A DNA stretch of 64,000 bases, from assembly GCA_035556195.1 (NCBI GenBank), contig DATMFK010000060.1, positions 86,910-150,909 on the forward strand. Direction: 5' to 3'. The position numbers and the translations under genes are program-made. This stretch comes from G016756615 sp035556195. GTDB taxonomy: Bacteria; Pseudomonadota; Alphaproteobacteria; Rhizobiales; Rhizobiaceae. The notes beneath the pieces were generated by a model, which saw only the letters and a list, made by a program, of their open reading frames with translations, was not told the DNA's origin and ran no database searches. Below are positions 9,130 through 17,836 of this stretch, piece by piece (position 1 is the first letter of the stretch; every line of letters begins with the position of its first letter).

Positions 9130-10143
9130 TCAGGTGGCATCGGCCGCGATAAGTACTTTGCATTGCGTGGTGCGGCGCCGGAGTCCCTCGAAGACCTCGG
9201 GCACGTCTCCGAAGCCGATCCGGCCGGTTATCAGGGCCTGCGGGCGATAGCGGCCGGGTCCCAGCGCGCCGAGCGCCGTCTCGAACTCGGCCATGTTGAA
9301 GAATACGGCGAAGATCAGCTGGATTTCCTTGGAGAGTGCCGCGAAAGGGTCCCACTCGTCGCCACCGACGCAGAGGCCGACGCCGACCACCGTTCCGTGG
9401 TTCCGCACCAACCCGCAGGCGAAGTCGATGAGGCGGCGTTTGCCGACGCATTCGAAGACGATGTCGGGCTCGCCGCCGCTCTTGGTGCGGAACTCGTCAG
9501 CCAGGCCAGGGCCGGACAGCGCAAAGCCCGTAGCGCCTATGGCCGTGGCGCGTTCTTCCTGATGGCGATTGATGTCCGCGACGATCACGTCGCGGGCGCC
9601 GTGCCGCCGGGCCCAGAAGGCCACCAGCAGTCCGATCGGTCCGGCGCCGAGGATCAGCACGCGATCCCCCGGCTTGAGCCCGGACCGCATCACGCAGTGG
9701 AGCGCCACGGCGACCGGCTCGGCGAGCGCCCCCTCGGCCGTGGGGAGGTCGTCGGGGAGAATTCGGCACTGGCGGGCGGCAACGGTGGTGAACTCCGCAT
9801 AGCCGCCGCCGATCAGCCGCATCTCCTCGCACCATGCGGGCTCGCCGCGCCGGCAATTGTCGCACTGGCCACAGCCGCGCATCGGTGCCACCGCCACCCG
9901 GTCGCCCGGCTTGAGCTCGGATACTGCGCTGCCGCAACGCACGACCTCGCCCGCGAATTCATGGCCGAGCACGTCATACTGCTTCAGGCCGAACGTCTTG
10001 GGGTCCTCGGTCATGTGCAGGTCGGAGCCGCAGATGCCGCAGGCGGCGATCCTGAGGAGGACCTCGTCCTGGGCCGGTTCCGGCACGGCGAGTTCGCCGA
10101 CGGTGAGGGGCAGTCCGACGCTGTCGAAAAGTACGGCCTTCAT
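9130..10143 (-). CDS. Zinc-dependent medium-chain alcohol dehydrogenase
   Basis: 337-residue MDR-family dehydrogenase. Catalytic zinc residues lie in CGICGSDLHM and GHEFAGEV; the structural zinc cluster is CGQCDNCRRGEPAWC; the Rossmann motif is GAGPIGLL. It resembles sorbitol or threonine dehydrogenase-like enzymes acting on secondary alcohols. The start MKAVLFDSVGLP overlaps the LivM stop as ATGA (10140-10143), so the dehydrogenase is translated from the importer operon and probably acts on the imported compound or its product. Confidence 0.88.
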   Translation of the reverse strand: MKAVLFDSVGLPLTVGELAVPEPAQDEVLLRIAACGICGSDLHMTEDPKTFGLKQYDVLGHEFAGEVVRCGSAVSELKPGDRVAVAPMRGCGQCDNCRRGEPAWCEEMRLIGGGYAEFTTVAARQCRILPDDLPTAEGALAEPVAVALHCVMRSGLKPGDRVLILGAGPIGLLVAFWARRHGARDVIVADINRHQEERATAIGATGFALSGPGLADEFRTKSGGEPDIVFECVGKRRLIDFACGLVRNHGTVVGVGLCVGGDEWDPFAALSKEIQLIFAVFFNMAEFETALGALGPGRYRPQALITGRIGFGDVPEVFEGLRRRTTQCKVLIAADAT

Positions 10144-11174
10144 GTCCGGTCCTCCATCAATTTTCGGCGCGTCGGGAACCAGGGTGCGTCGACCACCTTG
10201 CAGATCAAGCCCCACAGGCCGCCGCGGGCGAAGAGCGCCATGAACAGTGTCAGAAGGCCCAGCACCACGAGATAGGTCGCGCCGAACTGGCCGAACCAGC
10301 GTTCAGCGAAGAAGTAGACGAGTGCTCCGATCAGCACGCCTTCGAGCGAACCCAGGCCCCCCACCATGACGATGAAGATCGCGATATTGGCCCAGTTGGG
10401 ATCATAGGCGGAGGGCGGGGTGATGCGCAGTTGCGCCATGAAGTAGATCGCACCCGCGAGGCCGGTGCCTACGGCCGCCGCGACCCAGATCAGGAATCTC
10501 AGCCGGCTGACGTTGACGCCTTGGCTCGCCGCGGCCACGGGGTTGTCGCGCATGGCGATCAGCGCCAGGCCGTAGCGCGATCGAAGCAGGAGATAGCTGC
10601 CGCCGACCGTGACCAGGAGCATCAGCGCGCAGAGCAGCGAAACCCCGACGGCACGCTCGGTCGGGGAGTAGGTGGTCATCACGCGCAGGCTCATGCCGGC
10701 GCCGGCATTGACATAGCCGAACACCGAGGTGGCGAGCCGCATCACCTCGGCGACGACCCAGGTGCCGATGGCGAAATAGGGTCCATCGAGCCGGTGCAGC
10801 AGGCCGTAGGTGGGAATTGCGAGCAGCGCCGGAGCGATCATCGCCAGGACCACGGCAATGAAGGGATTGATGCCCCAGAGCTGCGCCATGATGAACATGG
10901 CGTAGGCGGCAACCCCGACAAAAGCCTGCTGGCCGACGGAGACAAGGCCGGCATAGCCTGCAAGCAGGTTCCACATCTGCGCGACTGCGATGTAGCAGCA
11001 GAGTTCCACCACGTCCCGGATCAACCCTTGGCTCGCCCAGAGCGGCATAGAGGCGACTGTCAGGAGCACTGCGATCCCGAGTGCCATCGCGATGATGCCC
11101 GATATCGTCTGGCGCTGGACGCGGACCGGCGGCAGGTCTAGGGCTGCGGCTGTGGCTGCGAGCGTGTGGGTCAC
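10140..11174 (-). CDS. livM: LIV-type ABC transporter permease (LivM)
   Basis: 344-residue permease with multiple TM helices and the LivM signatures LAGYAGLVSVGQQAFVGVAA and GGLGSLEGVLIGALVY. It starts at GTG (11172-11174) with AAGGA nine bases upstream, four bases after the LivH stop. The short polar N-terminus (about 20 residues) precedes TM1. Part of the complete second LIV importer of the window. Confidence 0.9.
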   Translation of the reverse strand: MTHTLAATAAALDLPPVRVQRQTISGIIAMALGIAVLLTVASMPLWASQGLIRDVVELCCYIAVAQMWNLLAGYAGLVSVGQQAFVGVAAYAMFIMAQLWGINPFIAVVLAMIAPALLAIPTYGLLHRLDGPYFAIGTWVVAEVMRLATSVFGYVNAGAGMSLRVMTTYSPTERAVGVSLLCALMLLVTVGGSYLLLRSRYGLALIAMRDNPVAAASQGVNVSRLRFLIWVAAAVGTGLAGAIYFMAQLRITPPSAYDPNWANIAIFIVMVGGLGSLEGVLIGALVYFFAERWFGQFGATYLVVLGLLTLFMALFARGGLWGLICKVVDAPWFPTRRKLMEDRT

Positions 11175-11178
11175 GATC

Positions 11179-12036
11179 TCAATCCTTTCCGAGGAAGCCC
11201 TGCGGACGCAGTGCGAGGATGATCAGGAAAACGAGATGACCGGCGAGGATGCCGAAGCCGGGATCGATGCGGAAACCGATGGACTGGCTGATGCCGAGCA
11301 CCATGGCGCCGGTGAAGGCGCCCCAGATCGAGCCCATCCCGCCGATGATGACCGCCTCGAAGGCGTAGATCAGCTGGAAGGCGCCGTCGGCCGGAGACAC
11401 TGTCGACCGCATCGACTGGAAGACCGCCGCGAATCCGAGGATCGCCACGGCAAGCGCCGTCGCGCCGGCATAGACATTCCCGGGGTTCACGCCAGCCATT
11501 GCCGCTGCCTCGACATCGGCGGACGCCGCGCGCAGGGACCGGCCGAAGCGGGAGTAGCGTATCGTGCTCGCGAGCCCGGCGGTCAGGACCGTTGCGGTGA
11601 CCAGCACAATGACAGGAAGCACTCCGACGAAGAGCGGTCCGACCTGGAACGAGGCCTGGGCGATGCCCCCGCTCGGGAGCGAACGCGTATCCGCCGACCA
11701 CACCTGCAACATCGCGTTCTGCAGCGCGATCGAGAGGCCGAAGGTCGCAATCAGGGAGGGCAGGGGATCGGCGCCCACCACCCGGTTCAGGATTAGCCGC
11801 TGCAGGATGACGCCGATGATCGCCCCGAGAGCCACGAGAACCACGAGCACCGACAACGGGCCGAGCGAGAAGGTGCTGGCGAGGCTGATGCCGACCAGCG
11901 CCAGAAGGATCATCAGATCGCCATGGGTGATGTTGACGATGCGCATCACCCCGAACATCAGCGCCATGCCGAGGGCATATTGCGCGTAGAGACCTCCGAG
12001 GAGGACGCCCTGGACGAGTGCGTCAAGCCACTGCAT
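11179..12036 (-). CDS. livH: LIV-type ABC transporter permease (LivH)
   Basis: 285-residue permease. N-terminus MQWLDALVQGVLLGGLYAQY, then MFGVMRIVNITHGDLMIL and GGMGSIWGAFTGAMVLG, the LivH hallmarks. I chose the start at 12036, 14 bp inside the end of livF, because GGAGC is six bases upstream and it aligns with the permease at the left edge (MSWLDTIIQGILLGGLYALF). A start at 12063 would add nine polar residues. Confidence 0.9.
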   Translation of the reverse strand: MQWLDALVQGVLLGGLYAQYALGMALMFGVMRIVNITHGDLMILLALVGISLASTFSLGPLSVLVVLVALGAIIGVILQRLILNRVVGADPLPSLIATFGLSIALQNAMLQVWSADTRSLPSGGIAQASFQVGPLFVGVLPVIVLVTATVLTAGLASTIRYSRFGRSLRAASADVEAAAMAGVNPGNVYAGATALAVAILGFAAVFQSMRSTVSPADGAFQLIYAFEAVIIGGMGSIWGAFTGAMVLGISQSIGFRIDPGFGILAGHLVFLIILALRPQGFLGKD

Positions 12037-12754
12037 GGGATGCTCCGAAATAGGCTTCGCCAATCGCCTCGCGGGACATGTCCGCGGATCGTCCGGTCAG
12101 CGTGACGCGACCCTCCAGCATGCAATAGAGCCGGTTCGAGGCCGACTGCGCGAGGCCGACATCCTGCTCGACCAGCACAACAGCGGTGCCGTTTCGGGAT
12201 ATGGACGGGATGGACTGGTAGATTTCACGGACCACCTTGGGCGCAAGTCCGAGGCTGATCTCGTCGCAGAGCAGCAGCCGCGGTTGGTTGAGCAGTGCCC
12301 GGCCGATGGCGACCATCTGCTGCTGGCCACCCGAGAGAGACTGGACCAGCACGCCCTGCTTCTCCTTGAGGATCGGGAACAGCGCATAGACGCGTTCCAG
12401 CGTCCAGGCCTCGCCGCGCGAGGATGCGGCATGGTCCATGGCGACGCGCAGATTGTCGACGACCGACATGCCCGCGAAGAGCCGCCGGCCCTCCGGCACG
12501 ATGGCGACGCCCTCGGCCACCATTCGGTGGGGCTGGCTGCCGCCGACCGGCCGGCCGTTCAGGCGCACCATGTCGGGCGCCACGCGCAGCAGCCCCATGA
12601 TCGACTTCAAGAGCGTGGATTTGCCGGCGCCGTTCGCGCCGATCAGGGCCACGACCTCGCCTTCGGCGATCTCGAAATCGACGCCATAGAGAGCCTGGAA
12701 GTCTCCGTAGCGGGCCTGGAGCCCGTGTGTAGAGAGAAGCGCCGGACCCGTCAT
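12023..12754 (-). CDS. livF: LIV-type ABC transporter ATP-binding protein (LivF)
   Basis: 243 residues. Walker A GANGAGKST, signature LSGGQQQM, Walker B LLLCDEISLGLAP. Its start overlaps the livG stop (ATGA at 12751-12754) and its 3' end overlaps livH by 14 bp. Close paralogue of the LivF at 623-1333; the two share ARYGDFQALYGVD versus AFYGDFQALFGVD. Confidence 0.92.
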   Translation of the reverse strand: MTGPALLSTHGLQARYGDFQALYGVDFEIAEGEVVALIGANGAGKSTLLKSIMGLLRVAPDMVRLNGRPVGGSQPHRMVAEGVAIVPEGRRLFAGMSVVDNLRVAMDHAASSRGEAWTLERVYALFPILKEKQGVLVQSLSGGQQQMVAIGRALLNQPRLLLCDEISLGLAPKVVREIYQSIPSISRNGTAVVLVEQDVGLAQSASNRLYCMLEGRVTLTGRSADMSREAIGEAYFGASHAVA

Positions 12755-13476
12755 GCCTCGATCCCCATATAGACCCGCCGGACCTCCGGGTTCTTGATGA
12801 CCTCGTCGGGCATGCCTTCGGCGATCTTCTCGCCGAAGTTCAGCACGATGATCCGGTCGGCGACCGCCAGCAGGGCATGCAGGACATGCTCGATCCAGAT
12901 GATCGTCACGCCGCGATTGCGAATGCGGCGGATCAGCTGGACGAGAGCCTTGCCCTCCTCGTCGGTCAGCCCGCCGGCAATCTCGTCGAGAAGGAGAAGG
13001 CTGGGGCTCGAGGCGAGCGCTCGAGCCAGTTCCAGCCGCTTGCGATCCAGCAGCGTCAGCGATCCCGCCGAGCGGTTCGCCTTGTCCGACAGCTCGCAGT
13101 CACGCAGAATCTGCGCGCAAAGAGCATAGCTCGCAGCCTCGGAGCGCCCGCCGCCGAATGTCGCGGCGACGAGCAGGTTCTCGAATGTCGACATACCGAC
13201 ATAGGGACGCGGGATCTGGTAGGTGCGGCCGATGCCGATCTTGCACCGGGAATAGGGCGGCTGCCCAACGAGACGTTGGCCGGCGAAGACCAATTCGCCG
13301 GCGTCGTTCCTCAGATCGCCGCTGATGAGGTTGAAGAGCGTGGTCTTTCCCGCCCCGTTGGGGCCGAGAACACCGAGCACCTCACCGCTCCGGACATCAA
13401 AGCTGATGTCGTGCAGAACGCGCAGGGCGCCGAAGGACTTGCTCAATCCTCTCGCTTCAAGCAATACGCCGTCCAA
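12751..13476 (-). CDS. livG: LIV-type ABC transporter ATP-binding protein (LivG)
   Basis: 241 residues. Walker A GPNGAGKTT, LivG segment GIGRTYQIPRPYVGMSTF and Walker B LLLDEIAGGL. It begins with a TTG codon at 13474-13476, supported by GGAGGAG five bases upstream; no better ATG exists before the conserved ARGLSKSFGAL. As in the first cassette, the gap to the SBP gene contains a strong hairpin. Confidence 0.9.
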   Translation of the reverse strand: MDGVLLEARGLSKSFGALRVLHDISFDVRSGEVLGVLGPNGAGKTTLFNLISGDLRNDAGELVFAGQRLVGQPPYSRCKIGIGRTYQIPRPYVGMSTFENLLVAATFGGGRSEAASYALCAQILRDCELSDKANRSAGSLTLLDRKRLELARALASSPSLLLLDEIAGGLTDEEGKALVQLIRRIRNRGVTIIWIEHVLHALLAVADRIIVLNFGEKIAEGMPDEVIKNPEVRRVYMGIEA

Positions 13477-13492
13477 TATGCTCCTCCGCTCC

Positions 13493-13533
13493 GAACCGAG
13501 GCAGGCGGGAACTCCTGCCTGCCGGTCCGGTTC
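13493..13533 (-). promoter_or_regulatory. Stable hairpin between SBP and livG
   Basis: Nested inverted repeat: outer arms GAACCG (13493-13498) and CGGTTC (13528-13533), inner arms AGGCAGG (13499-13505) and CCTGCCT (13514-13520). No T-run follows. Same position in the operon as the repeat at 2084-2115 but different sequence, consistent with SBP-mRNA stabilisation or partial attenuation. Confidence 0.6.
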
Positions 13534-13578
13534 TCCTACCCTCGGGATACTTCCGGATGTTCCGGCGGCCGAAGCCGC

Positions 13579-14877
13579 TCAGCTCGCCCAAGGGAGCAGC
13601 TTCATCTTCTGCTCGGGTTCGAAGAGCTTGTTGACGGTATTGTCGACGATCTTCAGGTCATAGGGCCATTTCTCGCCCTTCTCCCACTGGCCGCCGAAAA
13701 TCGGAGTGGTGGACACGTTCTTGTGCGGACCGCTCGAAAAATCGACCTTGCCGATGAGCGTGTCGAGCTTGGTGGCCACGATCGCATCGCGGTTCGCCTC
13801 GCGGTCGAGCGGATTGGCGGAGCGCTTGAGGACGTCGAGCGCCACTTCCCAGATCGCATGGCTGTAGCCGAGCGGCTGGGTCCACTGCTTCTTGGTCTCG
13901 CTTTCCCACTGGTCGGCAATATCGCGGCTCACCTGTCCGGTCAGCGTGGACTTGAAGGGGAAGGCCGGAGTCCACCAGACTTCCGACGACATGCCATCGC
14001 CGAGCGGTCCGAGCGCCTGGACGCCTCCGGCGAAGAGTAGCGCCGCGGCGACCGTCACCGCCTTGGGCTTGTAGCCCTGCTGGGCGCATTGGTTGATGAA
14101 GGTCTTCAGGTCGTCCGGATAGGTGATGCCGCCGACGATCTCGCAGCCGGCTGACTTGAAGGCGTTGATCTGCGCGGAATAGTCGTTGGTACGTGGCTGG
14201 AAAAAGCCGGGGACGACGATCTCGAAACCGGCCTTCTGCGTCGGCGCCGGCAGGCCATAGTCGTTGTTGCCCCAGGTCTCGCCGTCGGCATTCTGCGGGA
14301 ACAGCATGCCGACCTTGCGGTTGGTGTCGATGGTGTTCCACAGGCCCACGAAGGTGTTGAGCGCCTCATCGAGGCCCCAGAAGAAATGGTACGTCCAAGT
14401 GAACGGCTTGTCCTGGCCGCCCCGCGGAAAGATGATCGCCTGCCAGGGGGCCCCGGTAGAGACGCAGGGGCACTCGTAGAGCTCCGCCTGATCGGCCGAG
14501 GGGCTCACCGTGTCGGTCGTCGAGGCCGGCAGGATGAGATGAACACCGTCGTTCAGGATGAGGTCACCGGCCACTTCCGCGGCTCGGTTGGGATCGGACT
14601 GGCTGTCGCGAACCAGGATTTCAACGTCGTACTTGCCCGCGGGTGTTTCGAAGCCGTCCTTGAGCAAAGTCTTGATCTTGTCCGCAGCCCATCCGTCCGT
14701 CTCGCCGAAGAGCGCGAGCGGGCCTGTCGCCGGCGTCACGAAACCGATCTTGATCGTGCCGGCTGTCTGTGCCCGGGCAACCAGCGGAGCGCCGAGCGCC
14801 GATGCGGCAAGTCCTGCACCCACGCCTTTGAGCAGCGTCCGGCGTGAGGGTCGTGCGATTTTCGTGTTCAGGTCCAC
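13579..14877 (-). CDS. LIV-type ABC transporter substrate-binding protein
   Basis: 432-residue periplasmic binding protein with a twin-arginine signal (PSRRTLLKGVGAGLAASAL, cleavage near ARAQT). The mature part opens TIKIGFVTPATGPLALFGET. GTG start at 14875-14877 with GGAGGAG seven bases upstream. It is a paralogue of the SBP at 2148-3425; both conserve a Cys-rich stretch before ST(A/G)APW (YECPCVSTGAPW here), not usual in leucine binders, and probably recognise related ligands. First importer gene, following the SDR gene. Confidence 0.88.
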   Translation of the reverse strand: MDLNTKIARPSRRTLLKGVGAGLAASALGAPLVARAQTAGTIKIGFVTPATGPLALFGETDGWAADKIKTLLKDGFETPAGKYDVEILVRDSQSDPNRAAEVAGDLILNDGVHLILPASTTDTVSPSADQAELYECPCVSTGAPWQAIIFPRGGQDKPFTWTYHFFWGLDEALNTFVGLWNTIDTNRKVGMLFPQNADGETWGNNDYGLPAPTQKAGFEIVVPGFFQPRTNDYSAQINAFKSAGCEIVGGITYPDDLKTFINQCAQQGYKPKAVTVAAALLFAGGVQALGPLGDGMSSEVWWTPAFPFKSTLTGQVSRDIADQWESETKKQWTQPLGYSHAIWEVALDVLKRSANPLDREANRDAIVATKLDTLIGKVDFSSGPHKNVSTTPIFGGQWEKGEKWPYDLKIVDNTVNKLFEPEQKMKLLPWAS

Positions 14878-14958
14878 CTTGGTCTCCTCCCTCTGGTGTC
14901 TTGTGGTCTACACGCGTTTTGAGCGATGGCCGGCCGTTCCTCCCTGCCGGCCACCACA

Positions 14959-15777
14959 TCACTTGATGCGGTTCATCGAACCCCCGTCGATGACGATCCG
15001 GCTTCCTGTCACGTAGGACGAGCAGGGCGAGGCCAGGTAGAGCGCGAGGCCCTTGATGTCCTCCGGGTCGCCGATCCGGCCGATCAGCGACTGTTCCTCG
15101 AAGGCCTTGCGGTCCGCCGGGATCCTGAGGCGGCCGCCGGCTATGTTTGTCATGAACGGGCCGGGCGAGATGCAGTTGATGAGGATGCCGAACATGCCCA
15201 GTTCCATCGCCATTTGGCGCACGAAATGGTCGACGCCGGCTTTTGCGGGCATGTAGGGCGTGCCCACGATCGCCTCGTTGATCTGGGCGGCGATTGACGA
15301 CGTGACGATGATCCGGCCGCCGCCCGACGCCTTCATGTGCCGCGCGGCATGCTTCACGGTCGTGTAGACGGATGTCAGGTTGACCTCGATCACCCGATCC
15401 CAGTGATCGTCGTCGAGAACGTCGATCGCGCCTTCGGGGATGCGCTCGCCGGTTGTCGACAAGAAGCCGGGACCGGCATCGATGCCGGCATTGGCGAAGA
15501 CCACGTCGATCCGGCCGTGGCGCTCGGCCACCGCGTCGAAGGCTTCCTTCATGCGGGGGCGATCGGAGACGTCTATCGCCTGGCCCCAGACATCGCCGCC
15601 ATTTTCCTTGAGCGCGTCGACCACGGCGTCAAGTTGTTCGGCATTCAGGTCGAAAATGCAGACGCGCGCGCCGTTGTCCGCCATGACCTCCGCATAAGCG
15701 CGCCCAATCCCGCTCGCACCACCGGTCACGATGACCGACTTGCCTCGAACGTCAAACATCTCCTCCAATGTTGGCAT
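14959..15777 (-). CDS. Short-chain dehydrogenase/reductase (SDR)
   Basis: 272 residues. Cofactor motif TGGASGIGRAYA, NAG motif in FANAGIDAG, catalytic Ser in VTSSIAAQ and YxxxK as YMPAK. The acidic residue of IFDLNAEQ suggests NAD(H) preference. The start MPTLEEMFDVRGK (15775-15777) has GGGAGGA upstream. First gene of the long leftward operon, so presumably an early oxidation step on the imported compound. Confidence 0.88.
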   Translation of the reverse strand: MPTLEEMFDVRGKSVIVTGGASGIGRAYAEVMADNGARVCIFDLNAEQLDAVVDALKENGGDVWGQAIDVSDRPRMKEAFDAVAERHGRIDVVFANAGIDAGPGFLSTTGERIPEGAIDVLDDDHWDRVIEVNLTSVYTTVKHAARHMKASGGGRIIVTSSIAAQINEAIVGTPYMPAKAGVDHFVRQMAMELGMFGILINCISPGPFMTNIAGGRLRIPADRKAFEEQSLIGRIGDPEDIKGLALYLASPCSSYVTGSRIVIDGGSMNRIK

Positions 15778-15826
15778 TTCCGTCCTCCCTAATATGAGCA
15801 CGCTAACGGCGCCGGCTTCGGTCTTC

Positions 15827-15850
15827 GATAATTTCTTTCAAAGTTAGTAT
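15827..15850 (-). promoter_or_regulatory. Candidate shared regulatory element upstream of the SDR-transporter operon
   Basis: Begins GATAATTTCTTTC and lies 50 bp upstream of the SDR start. It matches 17/24 bases of the element at 5410-5433, in the same orientation and at nearly the same distance from its operon. It is the only marked AT-rich segment of the region and probably contains the operon promoter or the LysR target. Confidence 0.45.
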
Positions 15851-16178
15851 AATGGTTTGGTATGTATGGCCCGGGCGGGTGCTTGCTCCGTGGCTTCGGT
15901 CGGCCTCGCGGCCGCATGCCAAGGCTCAGAGGGCGTACGGCGTGCCGCGCGAATAGCGGACAGGCGAAGGCGTGAATCCCTTGGGAACTGACAACGTCAC
16001 TCCCGGGAGCCCGTCGAGTGTTCTCCCCCATTCTCACACGCGCTGGCTGATCGCTTCGTGCAGAACTTCGCCAGGAACGTGCAGGGCATGCTCTCCGGAG
16101 GCGGCTAATGTGAGCACCGTCGCGTAGTCCGCACCAGTTCGGTGGATCGTCACGACGGGTTTGCAGAGGGAGGGAAGC
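15851..16178. other. Divergent intergenic region, no supported gene
   Basis: About 330 bases between the leftward SDR operon and the rightward exported-protein cluster. It must hold the promoter of the latter; I see no convincing sigma-70 pair. A leftward frame reaching from 16300 to 16034 has an ordinary-looking C-terminus but overlaps the next gene and cannot be supported. Confidence 0.5.
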
Positions 16179-17717
16179 ATGGGTCCAGCTTGCAGGAGTC
16201 TGGTGAATACGGTCTCCGCGATGGTCTTGACAGTCGCAAGCTTGTCGATGGCCGCAGCGCAGCAGGGAGGCGTGGCGGCCGGCGGCGCACCGGCAGCCAA
16301 AGAGGAGCCGAGATGTGGCCAGCCCGGCTACGCCGGTCCGACCGACGGCAAGATCAACAACGAGAGCAATGACGGCAGGGGCCCCGGCGCGACGACCGAC
16401 ATCGGAGGCCCCGGCCAGACTGCGGGCCGCGGTGCGCCCGTTCTGGCCTATGCCGAACCGGTCGGCGCCGGTGGACCGGGCGCCGATGGGGCCGCGGTGC
16501 GCCCCCCGCAGCCGGAATCGGCCACGCGAGACCGCAGCCCGGGGGCGCCCTGTGTCATCGCTGCCCAGAACGGCAAGGTGCCGGAAGACATCAAGCCGCT
16601 GCCGCTCGATCTCTTCACCTCGAAGGATTTCTACGAGGATCGGGAGCTCTGGTCGAACCCGCTCTACTTCCGCTGCAACAGCCCGATGGCGCTGGAGTCT
16701 CAGTGGGGTGCCTATGGCACGGCCATCATCGGCGACAACCCGCCCGGCTCCGGCGCATGGGGGTTCTGCGATCGCGACTACCCCCGCGAAGCCATCGTCA
16801 GCCCCTATGCCTTCAAGACCGCCAAGGAGCACTACGAGGCGCTTCTCACTGAAGCCAAGGCCAAGGGCGGGCCGAGCCAGCACAGTTGGGAGACCATGCC
16901 GGACTGGAGCGGCCGATATCAGGAAAACAATGCGGGCTTGCCGCAGTGGTTTCATATGAATATCAACCAGACGTCCACCATCCTCTCGCTTCTGACGCCG
17001 GAGTATCAGAAGCGGGCGGTGCAGGACCACTACCACCAGGCCAATACGAACGCCGCGCAGTGGCCGTCCCAATATTGCTGGCCGGAGGGCCTCTTGCGCT
17101 GGTGGTCGCAGCCGGCCGTCCGCACCTACGATCTGATCATGCATCCGGCCCGTGTCCAGTGGCACGCCGGCGTGGCCGACAACTTCATGCGGCAGATCCA
17201 GATTGGCGCGACGATGAAGGAAGACGGCGCGATTCCCCGGCTCGGCCAGGATGTGCCGCGCTGGTACGGTGAGACTGTCGGCTTCTGGGACGGAGACGCC
17301 CTCATCTCCTGGACGTCCAATGTCCAGGGGTGGAGAACGCATTCTGCATTCGAGCACTCGAACCAGCTGCAGGTCGTGGAGATCTATACCCCGCGTAACG
17401 ATGCCCAAGGAAAATTCCTCGGCGTCGAGCATGAGTCGATCTTCTATGATCCGGAAGCCTTGGTTCAGCCGGTTCGCATGGTTCGCTTCTACGAGAAGAT
17501 GGGCGATCTGAACAAAGTCGATCCGTATGTCTTCATCGAGTGCGTCCAAACCATCTATCCCGTCGCGGGCAGGGCAACGCCGCTGACTCCTGGTGCGACA
17601 TACGAGGCCGAAGTCCTCGACATGTTCGGACGCCCTTGGGCTCATATCTGGGAGAAGTACTGGGAGACCGGCATGAAGCGGCCGGAGGAAGGTGAAGGAC
17701 TGTTCGGCTTCGACTGA
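16179..17717 (+). CDS. Large exported protein of unknown function
   Basis: 512 residues. Sec-type signal (hydrophobic VSAMVLTVASLSMAAA, cleavage about residue 27), then a Gly/Pro/Ala-rich low-complexity linker to about residue 115, then a globular domain rich in Trp, Tyr and His with segments such as LDLFTSKDFYEDRELW, RWYGETVGFWDGDALI and DMFGRPWAHIWEKYWE. Six cysteines in the mature part could form disulphides, fitting a periplasmic location. The ATG at 16179 follows AGGGAGG; an upstream TTG is less likely. I know similar proteins only as uncharacterised neighbours of DUF6152 genes. First gene of a five-gene rightward cluster. Function unknown. Confidence 0.8.
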   Translation: MGPACRSLVNTVSAMVLTVASLSMAAAQQGGVAAGGAPAAKEEPRCGQPGYAGPTDGKINNESNDGRGPGATTDIGGPGQTAGRGAPVLAYAEPVGAGGPGADGAAVRPPQPESATRDRSPGAPCVIAAQNGKVPEDIKPLPLDLFTSKDFYEDRELWSNPLYFRCNSPMALESQWGAYGTAIIGDNPPGSGAWGFCDRDYPREAIVSPYAFKTAKEHYEALLTEAKAKGGPSQHSWETMPDWSGRYQENNAGLPQWFHMNINQTSTILSLLTPEYQKRAVQDHYHQANTNAAQWPSQYCWPEGLLRWWSQPAVRTYDLIMHPARVQWHAGVADNFMRQIQIGATMKEDGAIPRLGQDVPRWYGETVGFWDGDALISWTSNVQGWRTHSAFEHSNQLQVVEIYTPRNDAQGKFLGVEHESIFYDPEALVQPVRMVRFYEKMGDLNKVDPYVFIECVQTIYPVAGRATPLTPGATYEAEVLDMFGRPWAHIWEKYWETGMKRPEEGEGLFGFD

Positions 17718-17836
17718 GTTGGACGAGTTGAAGGCAAGGGGCCGCGGGTGATCTCGTCCCCTGCCGACGGGCGCCGCAGTCGTGCAGTAGGGGACTGCCA
17801 TCGGATTTGTGGGATGGCGCAACGAGGAGGAAATTC

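Noticed and set aside
16034..16300. 88-codon minus-strand frame before the exported-protein gene
   Set aside because: The last 48 residues look protein-like, but the frame overlaps the start of the plus-strand gene and has no ribosome site I trust.
15789..17822. Long minus-strand frame (677 codons) opposite the exported-protein gene
   Set aside because: It overlaps the well-supported plus-strand gene, has no domain or ribosome site, and is rich in Arg and Gly as expected for the complement of a GC-rich gene.
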